Shown here piece after piece: positions 30,669 to 38,269 of a stretch of DNA of 64,000 nt. The stretch covers positions 34,020-98,019 of the forward strand of contig NZ_FYED01000023.1 in the NCBI RefSeq assembly GCF_900187565.1, written 5' to 3'. Positions within the stretch are counted from its first letter, which is position 1. Every line of letters starts with the position of its first letter. A program made the position numbers and the translations under genes. Under the pieces are notes generated by a model that saw only the letters and a list, made by a program, of their open reading frames with translations, was not told the DNA's origin and made no database searches. The stretch comes from Pseudomonas sp. Irchel 3A7 (GTDB lineage Bacteria; Pseudomonadota; Gammaproteobacteria; Pseudomonadales; Pseudomonadaceae).

Positions 30669-30694
30669 CTGTGGGAGCGAGCCTGCTCGCGAAG
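30669..30694 (+). repeat. Single class A REP
   Basis: One copy of CTGTGGGAGCGAGCCTGCTCGCGAAG without an inverted partner nearby, between the pvdR promoter and the large palindromic repeat. Confidence 0.8.
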
Positions 30695-30729
30695 GCGGCC
30701 TGGCAGCCGGCCTGTCTCTTGCTGGCCGA

Positions 30730-31488
30730 GTACATATCCATTGCTTCGGTAACGGCGACTTATGGTTTCGCCCTTACGGCGACTTACTTTTTTTTCAAAC
30801 GCCAAAAAAAAGATAAGCAAAAAAAGGCTCGCCCCGAGCGTCCGGCCCCTCGCTGAGGCTCGGGGTTCCTTCGCTCCGTCATTCATCCGGGGGCATCGCC
30901 CTCCGGTTGGCTTCGCTGGCACCTACATGCGATGTGTTCGACTGCGTCGAACGGCGCTGCGCGCCAATCCTCGGATGAACGCCTCCACTCAGCCTGCCGA
31001 AGGGGCGGGTGGATCAAGATCAAAAGCTGCGGAGGCGAGCTGACACTCGACCTGATTGCCGTACGCCATTCCTCTGTAGGAGCGAGCTTGCTCGCGATGG
31101 TCGTCAACGATAATGCGGGCAGCCTGACACACCCGCGGTGTTCTGTCGTCCATCGCGAGCAAGCTCGCTCCTACAGGGATTCCAGATCTGCTTTGGCTTT
31201 TGATCTTGCACTTGATGTTGATCTGCCCCGTCGGCAGGCCGAGCGTAGGTGTTCATCAGGGGGGTAGGCGCGTAGCGCCGTGCGGCGAAGCCGCACACAT
31301 CGAGAGGAGGTGCAGCGAAGCAAACCGGAGGCGATGCCCCCGGATGAATACCGGAGGGAGGGAACCCTGAGCCTAAGCGAAGGGCCGTACGTCAGGGGAT
31401 AAAGCGCTTGGTTACTTGGCGCTTTTCCAAGTAACCCGCCGTAAGGGCGGAACTTATAGCGGCCGTTACCGCAGCAACGGATATGTAC
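30730..31488. repeat. 759-bp near-palindromic intergenic element
   Basis: The two halves are imperfect inverted copies of each other. Both ends read GTACATATCC, followed by (C/G)TTGCT(T/G)CGGTAACGG and a CCCTTACGGCG block. Further in, both halves share GGTTCC, ATTCATCCGGGGGCATCGC, GCTTCGCTG, CGATGTGT, a GGCGCT(G/A)CGCGCC block, GATGAAC and GATCAAAAGC. A class A' REP doublet fills the centre. No convincing coding sequence was found: open frames here have no family resemblance and follow the symmetry. It occupies the position of fpvR in PAO1. Such long intergenic repeats occur in P. fluorescens genomes, but I cannot name the family. Confidence 0.75.
31074..31176. repeat. REP doublet, class A' (CTGTAGGAGCGAGCTTGCTCGCGAT)
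   Basis: Inverted copies of the TAGGAGCGAGCTTGCTCGCGATGG variant flank a ~50-base spacer. The doublet sits at the centre of the large palindrome. Confidence 0.85.
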
Positions 31489-31554
31489 CCGGTCAACAAA
31501 AACCAGACCGCCTTCGTGACTATTTGTCGGGCAAGACAAAGCAACACTTTAAAT

Positions 31555-31573
31555 CTATATGAGAATTACTATA
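31555..31573 (+). promoter_or_regulatory. Fur-box-like site upstream of fpvI
   Basis: CTATATGAGAATTACTATA contains the TGAGAAT core and matches about 11 of 19 consensus positions. It lies ~100 bases upstream of the sigma-factor start in an AT-rich stretch that stands out from the GC-rich surroundings, as expected for a Fur-controlled promoter. Confidence 0.55.
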
Positions 31574-31671
31574 AATTACACACCTCAAACTGCCACTATC
31601 GTGCCACTGCCTGTTTTTGTGGCCGATCAGCTGGCTCAAGGACAGAAACCGCACCCGTGCGGACGGGAGTC

Positions 31672-32154
31672 ATGTTGGAAAACTACTATCGAGAGCTGGT
31701 GTGTTTCCTGAACGCCAAGCTCGGCAACCGCCAGGTGGCCGAAGATGTGGTGCATGACGCTTATCTGCGGGTCCTGGAGCGCTCCAGCGACACGCCGATC
31801 GAGCAGCCCCGGGCATTCCTTTATCGCACGGCACTGAATCTGGTGATCGACGATCACCGGCGCAATGCACTGCGTCAGGTCGAATCGCTGGATGTGCTCG
31901 ACAATGAAGAGCGCTATTTCAGTCCATCACCCCTCAGCTCGCTCGACCATGGCCAGCGCCTGGACATGCTCCAGCGCGCCTTGGCGGAACTGCCACGCCT
32001 GTGCCGCGAGAGTTTCATGCTGCGCAAACTCGATGGCCTGTCGCACCCGGAGATTGCCCAGCGGCTGGGCATTTCCAAGGCGCTGGTCGAGAAGCACATC
32101 GTCAATGCGATGAAGCATTGCCGGGTGCGGATGCGGCAATGGGATGCCCATTGA
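31672..32154 (+). CDS. fpvI: ECF sigma factor FpvI
   Basis: A 160-residue extracytoplasmic-function sigma factor of the iron-starvation group. Region 2 covers about residues 4-70 (VAEDVVHDAYLRVL) and region 4 about 105-155 (LPRLCRESFMLRKLDGLSHPEIAQRLGIS). The start at 31672 is preceded by GGGAG. An upstream in-frame extension exists but would double the N-terminus and overlap the Fur-like site. The length matches PAO1 FpvI (~159), whereas PvdS is longer (~187). FpvI directs fpvA transcription after ferripyoverdine binds FpvA. The usual partner FpvR is not encoded beside it. Confidence 0.88.
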   Translation: MLENYYRELVCFLNAKLGNRQVAEDVVHDAYLRVLERSSDTPIEQPRAFLYRTALNLVIDDHRRNALRQVESLDVLDNEERYFSPSPLSSLDHGQRLDMLQRALAELPRLCRESFMLRKLDGLSHPEIAQRLGISKALVEKHIVNAMKHCRVRMRQWDAH

Positions 32155-32192
32155 CCTGCACATGGCTGCGGTTTGCTTCGGCAAAAATACGT

Positions 32193-32216
32193 TAAATTTT
32201 ATTTCACTGTCCTCGT
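32193..32216 (+). promoter_or_regulatory. PvdS iron-starvation box, pvdA promoter
   Basis: TTAAAT, then exactly 16 bases after TAAAT, then CGT. It lies between fpvI and pvdA, with a leader of about 90 bases before the pvdA ATG. Confidence 0.87.
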
Positions 32217-32313
32217 TCCTAATCAACAGACGACTTGCTGTCCTGCTCAAGGCCGGTCAGGTCACTTAGGTTTATTCCCCGCTGCTCGGGGGTTCATCCA
32301 GAGGACACTGGAA

Positions 32314-33648
32314 ATGACACAGGCAATTGCATCGCCCATCGTTCACGACCTGATCGGCGTCGGTTTCGGCCCTTCCAATCTGGCGCTGGCCATCGCCCTG
32401 CAAGAGCGCGGGCCGACCCAGGGCGAGCTGGATGTACTGTTTCTCGACAAGCAGGCCAACTACAGCTGGCACGGCAACACCCTGTCGACCCAGAGCGAGC
32501 TGCAGATTTCCTTCCTCAAGGACCTGGTGACCCTGCGCAACCCGACCAGCCCTTACTCGTTCGTCAATTACCTGAAGGCCCACGGTCGTCTGGTGGACTT
32601 CATCAACCTGGGCACTTTTTATCCGTGCCGAATGGAGTACAACGATTACCTGCGCTGGGTCGCCGGGCAGTTTGAAAAACAGAGTCGCTACGGCGAGGAA
32701 GTGCTGACCATCGAGCCGGTGCTGCACAACCATCAGGTCGAAGCGCTGCGGGTGATTTCCCGCGATGCCGGCGGCCATCAACATGTGCGCACCGCCCGTT
32801 CGGTGGTGGTCAGCGCCGGCGGCACGCCGCGCATTCCCGAAGCCTTCAAGGCGCTCAAGGATGACGCTCGCGTGTTCCACCATTCGCAGTACCTGGCGCA
32901 AATGGCCAAGCAGCCGTGCGTGAGCAACCAGCCGATGAGCATCGCGATCATCGGCGGCGGGCAGAGTGCGGCGGAAGCCTTCATCGACCTGAACGACAGC
33001 TTCCCGTCGGTGCAGGTCGACATGATCCTGCGCGGCTCGGCGCTGAAGCCGGCGGATGACAGCCCGTTCGTCAACGAAGTGTTTTCGCCGGAGTTCACCG
33101 ATCTGGTGTTCAACCAGGAAAGCAGCGAACGCGAGCGTCTGGTCAACGAGTACCACAACACCAACTACTCGGTGGTGGACATCGACCTGATCGAACGCAT
33201 CTACGGCATCTTCTATCGCCAGAAGGTTTCGGGCATTGCCCGTCACGTGTTCCGAACCCTGACCACAATCGAAAAAGCCACCGCCACCGAGCGCGGCATC
33301 GAACTGGCGGTGCGCAACAACGCCACCGGCGAAGTCACGGTCCGTCACTACGACGCCGTGGTGCTGGCCACCGGTTATGAGCGTCAGATGCACCGCAAAC
33401 TGCTGGCGCCGCTGGAGCAGTACCTGGGCGATTTCGAGGTCGACCGCAACTACAAACTGATCACCGACGAGCGCTGCAAGGCGGGTATCTATATGCAGGG
33501 CTTCTGCCAGGCCAGCCACGGCCTGAGCGATACCTTGCTGTCGATCCTGCCGATTCGTGCCGACGAGATTGCCGGGTCGCTGTATGACCATGGCAAACAC
33601 CGTGGGCATCGTTCGATGGCGGATTTGTTGCTCGCGACAGCCAGCTGA
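32314..33648 (+). CDS. pvdA: L-ornithine N5-monooxygenase PvdA
   Basis: A 444-residue flavin- and NADPH-dependent hydroxylase that makes N5-hydroxyornithine, the hydroxamate precursor of pyoverdine. The FAD-binding motif GVGFGPSNLALA is at residues ~14-25, the NADPH motif IIGGGQSAAEAF is in the middle, and ATGYERQMH near the C-terminus is the conserved family motif. The length is almost the same as PAO1 PvdA (443). A longer ORF begins upstream, but the ATG at 32314 with GAGGA before it, downstream of the PvdS box, fits best. Its presence means at least one hydroxyornithine is expected in the peptide. No formylase or acetylase gene for it lies in this window. Confidence 0.95.
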   Translation: MTQAIASPIVHDLIGVGFGPSNLALAIALQERGPTQGELDVLFLDKQANYSWHGNTLSTQSELQISFLKDLVTLRNPTSPYSFVNYLKAHGRLVDFINLGTFYPCRMEYNDYLRWVAGQFEKQSRYGEEVLTIEPVLHNHQVEALRVISRDAGGHQHVRTARSVVVSAGGTPRIPEAFKALKDDARVFHHSQYLAQMAKQPCVSNQPMSIAIIGGGQSAAEAFIDLNDSFPSVQVDMILRGSALKPADDSPFVNEVFSPEFTDLVFNQESSERERLVNEYHNTNYSVVDIDLIERIYGIFYRQKVSGIARHVFRTLTTIEKATATERGIELAVRNNATGEVTVRHYDAVVLATGYERQMHRKLLAPLEQYLGDFEVDRNYKLITDERCKAGIYMQGFCQASHGLSDTLLSILPIRADEIAGSLYDHGKHRGHRSMADLLLATAS

Positions 33649-33671
33649 GATATTCGGCGAATGATAGGCCG

Positions 33672-33768
33672 CCATCGCGGGCAAGCCCGCTCCCACAGTT
33701 TTATCTTCTGCCACACGATTTGTGTCCACCGAAGATCCCTGTGGGAGCGGGCTTGCCCGCGATGGCGG
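33672..33768. repeat. REP pair, class B
   Basis: An inverted then a direct copy of the GGGAGCGGGCTTGCCCGCGATGGCGG repeat are separated by ~38 bases, between pvdA and the mgtA leader. Confidence 0.87.
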
Positions 33769-33897
33769 CCTCACAGGCTCCACAAATCTTGAATCCTGAA
33801 CCCTTCCTGAAGAACCCCGCAATTCCCCCGTCACACGCCGTTTCTGCGTTTACTCTGCAAATACCGGGGCGTAAGCTTCGCGCGTTTTCAATCCATA

Positions 33898-34160
33898 GCG
33901 GAGACCCACAGTGGGTACTTGTTCGAGTGACAGTCGTCGGCCGGTTTCGATAACCGGCACATCCTCGGCCAGATAACGCGCAGTTTTTTCCGTGCCGTTG
34001 TCTCGCCGTGAAAGCGAGCAGCGGCATCCCGATCACGGCCATTGGCGGTCCGTGTCCCGACGTCCTCTCATCGACGCTGAACCGTGCGTGATGTTCGACT
34101 TTTTGTCGTCATCGCGGCGCACCGACACGCCTGCTCGACGGTTTCCCGGCTGATCCTGGG
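33898..34160 (+). promoter_or_regulatory. Structured leader region of mgtA
   Basis: The ~400 bases between the REP pair and mgtA are mostly unassigned but hold clear folding elements. A perfect hairpin GCCGGTT-TCGAT-AACCGGC lies at 33940-33958. An alternative longer stem pairs GGCCG with CGGCC at 33966-33970 and is followed by a six-T run at 33984-33989. A 12-pair stem with one bulge lies at 33994-34025. A 21-codon ORF (33911-33976) and a 53-codon ORF (33992-34153) overlap these structures. Both repeat the peptide SRR, and the codons CGT CGG CCG occur in the first. This resembles mgtL-type attenuation, which is an inference from layout only. Confidence 0.45.
33911..33976 (+). CDS. Candidate leader peptide upstream of mgtA
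   Basis: A 21-residue ORF starting at GTG, with GCGGAG seven bases upstream and a TAA stop. The peptide reads MGTCSSDSRRPVSITGT and ends SSAR. The hairpin at 33940-33958 lies inside its coding region, so translation would compete with folding, as in leader-peptide attenuators. I have no family match. It may simply be a chance ORF. Confidence 0.25.
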   Translation: MGTCSSDSRRPVSITGTSSAR

Positions 34161-34169
34161 GGAACTGCC

Positions 34170-36887
34170 ATGAACCTGACCCTGCTCAAGGAATTTTTTG
34201 CCGGATTCCTGCGCACCCGCCACTTTGCCCGGCACTTCCGTCGCCTGGCGCTGCTGGAAAACTTCACCGACACCACGGTCAGCCGCGAGGTGCCGCCGGC
34301 CCTGGCGCAAATCCTGGTCAGCGCCGCCGGCAGCGACACCGGTCCGTTGCTCGACACGCTGGGCAGCCACAGCGACGGCTTGAGCGAACAGGAAGCCGAG
34401 GCACTGCGCGGGCAATTCGGTCTCAACCAAGTCGAGCACGAACAACCGCTGCCGTGGTGGACACATTTGTGGCACTGCTACAAGAACCCGTTCAACCTGC
34501 TGCTGACGTTGCTCGCGGTCATCTCCTGGCTGACCGAAGACATGAAAGCCGCCATGGTGATTTTTTCCATGGTGGTGCTTTCGACCTTGCTGCGCTTCTG
34601 GCAGGAAAGTAAATCGAACCAGGCTGCTGATGCGCTCAAGGCCATGGTGAGCAACACGGCGACTGTGCTGCGACGGGATCCGGGCAGCAACAGCGCACAA
34701 CGTATTGAACGGCCGATCAAGCTACTGGTGCCGGGGGATCTGATCGTGTTGTCTGCAGGCGACATGATCCCCGCCGATTGTCGGGTACTCAGTGCCAAGG
34801 ACCTGTTCGTCAGCCAGGCGGCCATGACCGGTGAATCGATGCCGGTGGAAAAATTCCCGCGCCGGCAGGACTGCGACAGCCTCAATCCTCTGGACCTGGA
34901 CAACATTCTGTTCATGGGCACCAACGTGGTGTCCGGCACGGCGATGGCGGTGATTGTGACCACCGGCAACAGCACCTATTTCGGTGCGCTGGCGCAGCGT
35001 GTCGGTGCTACCGACCGCGCGCCGACCTCGTTCCAGACCGGGGTCAATAAAGTCAGCTGGCTGTTGATCCGCTTCATGTTCGTCATGGCGCCGCTGGTGC
35101 TGTTCATCAACGGTTTCACTAAGGGCGACTGGACCGAAGCGCTGCTGTTCGCGCTGTCGATTGCCGTGGGCCTGACCCCGGAGATGCTGCCGATGATCGT
35201 CACCTCGACGTTGGCCAAGGGCGCGGTGTTCCTGTCGCGCAAGAAAGTCATCGTCAAACGCCTGGACGCCATCCAGAACTTCGGCGCCATGGACGTGCTG
35301 TGCACCGACAAGACCGGCACCCTGACCCAGGACAAGATCTTTCTGGCGCGCAATGTCGATGTCTGGGGCAACGACTCTGATGACGTGCTGGAAATGGCCT
35401 ACCTCAACAGCTACTACCAGACCGGCCTGAAAAACCTGCTGGATGTGGCGGTGCTCGAACACGTGGAAATCCACCGCCAATTGAAAGTCGGCACGGCGTT
35501 TCGCAAGGTCGACGAAGTCCCGTTCGACTTCACCCGTCGGCGCATGTCGGTGGTGGTCGCCGAGCGCGAGCAGCCACACCTGCTGATCTGCAAGGGCGCC
35601 GTAGAGGAAGTGCTGGCGGTGTGCACCCGGGTGCGGCATGGCGTGGTGGATGAAGTGCTGAGCGAAGCGCTACTGGCGCGGATTCGCCAGGTCACTGCCG
35701 CGTTCAACGCCGAGGGACTGCGGGTCGTCGCGGTGGCCGCGCGGCCGATGATCGACGGACGCGACGCCTACAGCCTGGCGGATGAACAGGAACTGACCTT
35801 GATCGGCTACGTCGCCTTCCTTGATCCACCCAAGGAAAGCACGGCACCGGCGCTCAAGGCCCTGGCTGAACACGGCGTGGCGGTGAAAGTGCTCACCGGC
35901 GACAACGAACGGGTGACTGTGAAGATCTGCCGTGAAGTCGGGCTGGAGCAACAAGGCCTGCTGCTGGGTAACGATGTCGAACGCATGACAGACGCCGAAC
36001 TCGCAGTCGCGGTGGAGCGCACCAACGTCTTTGCCAAACTGACACCGTCGCACAAGGAACGCATCGTGCGTCTGCTCAAGGGCAACGGCCATGTGGTCGG
36101 TTTCATGGGCGACGGCATCAACGATGCACCGGCCCTGCGCACCGCCGACATTGGCATTTCCGTGGACAGTGCCGTGGACATCGCCAAGGAGGCGGCGGAC
36201 ATCATCCTCCTGGAAAAAAGCCTGATGGTGCTGGAGGAGGGCGTGCTGGAAGGTCGGCGGACTTTCGCCAACATGCTCAAGTACATCAAGATGACCGCCA
36301 GTTCCAACTTCGGCAACGTGTTCTCGGTGCTGGTGGCCAGTGCGTTCATTCCGTTCCTGCCGATGCTGCCGATGCACCTGCTGGTGCAGAACCTGCTGTA
36401 CGACATTTCGCAGATCGCCATCCCGTTCGACAACGTCGATGCCGACATGCTGGACAAACCGCAACGCTGGCAACCGGCGGATGTCGGTCGGTTCATGCTG
36501 TTTTTCGGGCCGATCAGCTCGATCTTCGACATCAGCACCTTTGCCCTGATGTGGTACGTCTTTAATGCCAATACCCCGGACCATCAAACCCTGTTCCAGT
36601 CCGGCTGGTTCGTGGTCGGGTTGCTGACCCAGACACTGATCGTGCACATGATCCGCACACCGAAGGTGCCATTCCTGCAAAGCCGCGCGGCGCTGCCGTT
36701 GATGGTGATGACCGGAATCATCATGGCCGTGGGGATTTTCCTGCCGATGGGACCGCTGGCGCACTACTTCAAGCTGCAGGCGCTGCCGTCGCTGTATTTC
36801 GTATTCCTGCCGGTGATACTGCTGGCGTACATGGCCCTGACGCAGGCGGTGAAGGGGTTCTACATCCGGCGGTTTGGCTGGCAATAA
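34170..36887 (+). CDS. mgtA: Magnesium-translocating P-type ATPase
   Basis: A 905-residue inner membrane P3B-type ATPase that imports Mg2+. The phosphorylation motif DKTGT has Asp at residue 380. The dephosphorylation region (AAMTGESMPVEK), the nucleotide-binding segments (ICKGAVEE) and the hinge (GDGINDAPALR) are all present. The C-terminal half carries the expected membrane helices (LPMLPMHLLVQNLLYD and following). The length is close to E. coli MgtA (898). A GGGGGA ribosome-binding site precedes the ATG. It stands alone, behind a long leader that is probably regulatory. Confidence 0.94.
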   Translation: MNLTLLKEFFAGFLRTRHFARHFRRLALLENFTDTTVSREVPPALAQILVSAAGSDTGPLLDTLGSHSDGLSEQEAEALRGQFGLNQVEHEQPLPWWTHLWHCYKNPFNLLLTLLAVISWLTEDMKAAMVIFSMVVLSTLLRFWQESKSNQAADALKAMVSNTATVLRRDPGSNSAQRIERPIKLLVPGDLIVLSAGDMIPADCRVLSAKDLFVSQAAMTGESMPVEKFPRRQDCDSLNPLDLDNILFMGTNVVSGTAMAVIVTTGNSTYFGALAQRVGATDRAPTSFQTGVNKVSWLLIRFMFVMAPLVLFINGFTKGDWTEALLFALSIAVGLTPEMLPMIVTSTLAKGAVFLSRKKVIVKRLDAIQNFGAMDVLCTDKTGTLTQDKIFLARNVDVWGNDSDDVLEMAYLNSYYQTGLKNLLDVAVLEHVEIHRQLKVGTAFRKVDEVPFDFTRRRMSVVVAEREQPHLLICKGAVEEVLAVCTRVRHGVVDEVLSEALLARIRQVTAAFNAEGLRVVAVAARPMIDGRDAYSLADEQELTLIGYVAFLDPPKESTAPALKALAEHGVAVKVLTGDNERVTVKICREVGLEQQGLLLGNDVERMTDAELAVAVERTNVFAKLTPSHKERIVRLLKGNGHVVGFMGDGINDAPALRTADIGISVDSAVDIAKEAADIILLEKSLMVLEEGVLEGRRTFANMLKYIKMTASSNFGNVFSVLVASAFIPFLPMLPMHLLVQNLLYDISQIAIPFDNVDADMLDKPQRWQPADVGRFMLFFGPISSIFDISTFALMWYVFNANTPDHQTLFQSGWFVVGLLTQTLIVHMIRTPKVPFLQSRAALPLMVMTGIIMAVGIFLPMGPLAHYFKLQALPSLYFVFLPVILLAYMALTQAVKGFYIRRFGWQ

Positions 36888-36920
36888 CTCTGCCGATCAG
36901 TATGCGCGATGTTTTTACCC

Positions 36921-37016
36921 CTGTAGGAGCGAGCTTGCTCGCGAAGGTCGTGAACGATAACGCGAAAACCAAATGCCCAGCGGCGCCCTTGGGTTTTTCG
37001 CGAGCTCGCTCCTACA
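36921..37016. repeat. Degenerate REP doublet, class A'
   Basis: The left arm is CTGTAGGAGCGAGCTTGCTCGCGAA. The right arm (TTCGCGAGCTCGCTCCTACA) has lost five bases (AGCAA) relative to a full copy, so the pair is asymmetric. It lies downstream of mgtA. Confidence 0.8.
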
Positions 37017-37135
37017 AAAAAGGGCGTGCGTGCAGCCAATGGGGACCGGTATTTCGGAAAAGTCCTACAGAAAGCTCAAGGGCACTTCCGTAGCCTTGCG
37101 TCCTCATTAATCTGGCTCGCTTGCGGGAGGCCACG

Positions 37136-37549
37136 TTGTCGAACAAGTCATTGCGCATCCTGATCGCTGACGAACAACACTTTCACCGGTTGCGGATCGA
37201 GCGTTGGTTCAACCAGCTTGGTTATTACGGGGTGGCGCCGGTGCAAAGCCTCGAGGAACTGTTGATTCTGGTGGAGTACGCCAGCGAGGCCTTCGACCTG
37301 CTGGTCGTCAACGCCGCGCTGGCGGATGGCAAGCTGGATCTGCTGGATTTCTGCCTGGATAACCGGCAGCTGGAACGCGTGTTGATCTACGACGGTGAGC
37401 AGGCCCGGCTGCCACCGATTCCCGCCTGCGGGCAACAGAAGATTCAAGTAAGCCATGCCTTGTTGCCCGATCTCGCGTCGATAGAGCGTCAAATGGCGCT
37501 CGTCGACCCGCAACGACCGTTCGTCGGCACTGTCATTTCTGTCAGGTAG
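37136..37549 (+). CDS. Degenerate receiver-domain protein (Asn at phosphoacceptor)
   Basis: A 137-residue single-domain protein that looks like a CheY-type receiver: LRILIADEQH at the start supplies the acidic pair, and the rest follows the alternating strand-helix pattern. The phosphoacceptor position in FDLLVVNAAL is Asn59, where FDLxLxD is expected, and no clear KP motif follows, so phosphorylation is unlikely. The start is taken as TTG at 37136 because GGGAGG lies five bases upstream. An in-frame TTG at 37121 lacks such a site. It precedes a LuxR-type regulator and a BvgS-like sensor on the same strand and may act as a competitor or binding partner in that relay. Confidence 0.72.
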   Translation: MSNKSLRILIADEQHFHRLRIERWFNQLGYYGVAPVQSLEELLILVEYASEAFDLLVVNAALADGKLDLLDFCLDNRQLERVLIYDGEQARLPPIPACGQQKIQVSHALLPDLASIERQMALVDPQRPFVGTVISVR

Positions 37550-37642
37550 TCCGAAACGGCCATCCATGCCAGAGTCTATGCGCAGCTACTGCGTTTAATT
37601 CGGACCTTGCCCGATCGCCGTATTTTTGCCCAGGGAGTTGTC

Positions 37643-38269
37643 ATGAAGTCAGTGCTGATTGCGGACGATCATCCGGTGATTCGCGGTGCCGTCAAAATCG
37701 TACTCAAGCAGGAGGGATTCAAGCGCATTCATGAAGCGAGCAGTGGCAATGAAGTCTTGCCGAAAATCCGCGAACACAAACCGAGCCTCCTGGTGTTGGA
37801 TTTGAACTTGCCGTTCCTCGGCGGGCTGGAGGTGCTTGAACGGATTCAGGCTGGCGAGATGGCATGCCCGGTCGTGGTTTTCACTTCTCAGGAGCCGGAG
37901 TTTTTTCAGGATCGTTGCATGCGTGCCGGTGCTTCAGCCTATGTCGACAAGACCAGAAGTCTGGAGCATTTGCAAAAAGCCGTGCACGCCGTGATGTGCG
38001 GCTACACCTACTTCATCCAGTTAGCTTCGAGTTCAGTGTCATTGAATTCATTGCAAAACAGCGAAAAACAGATGATCGATCTGCTATCTAACCGGGAAAT
38101 GACGATCTTTCAGCTTCTGGCCCGTGGAATCAGTAACAAGGAAATCGCCCACCTTCTGCATTTAAGCCACAAGACCGTCAGCACCTACAAGACTCGTCTG
38201 GTCGAAAAGCTCAACGTAGAGTCGTCGGTGCATCTGCGTGATCTTGCCAAGCGCAATCATTTGATCTGA
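37643..38269 (+). CDS. LuxR/NarL-family response regulator (BvgA/EvgA-like)
   Basis: A 208-residue two-domain regulator. The receiver has the acidic pair DD at 8-9 and phosphoacceptor Asp53 in LLVLDLNLP. The C-terminal LuxR helix-turn-helix reads LSNREMTIFQLLARGISNKEIA and HKTVSTYKTRL. The ATG at 37643 follows GGGAG, and a longer in-frame start at 37607 is less likely. Its stop codon is immediately followed by the ATG of the sensor gene, so the two are translated together. The arrangement is like BvgAS, EvgAS and the Pseudomonas RocA1-RocS1 system. Confidence 0.88.
   Translation: MKSVLIADDHPVIRGAVKIVLKQEGFKRIHEASSGNEVLPKIREHKPSLLVLDLNLPFLGGLEVLERIQAGEMACPVVVFTSQEPEFFQDRCMRAGASAYVDKTRSLEHLQKAVHAVMCGYTYFIQLASSSVSLNSLQNSEKQMIDLLSNREMTIFQLLARGISNKEIAHLLHLSHKTVSTYKTRLVEKLNVESSVHLRDLAKRNHLI

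Noticed and set aside
30762..31539. Several short ORFs on both strands inside the large palindrome
   Set aside because: They mirror each other through the inverted repeat and lack ribosome-binding sites or family resemblance. None resembles FpvR.
31535..31660. PvdS box before fpvI
   Set aside because: TAAAT occurs twice (near 31550 and 31574), but CGT is not at a spacing of 16 in either case.
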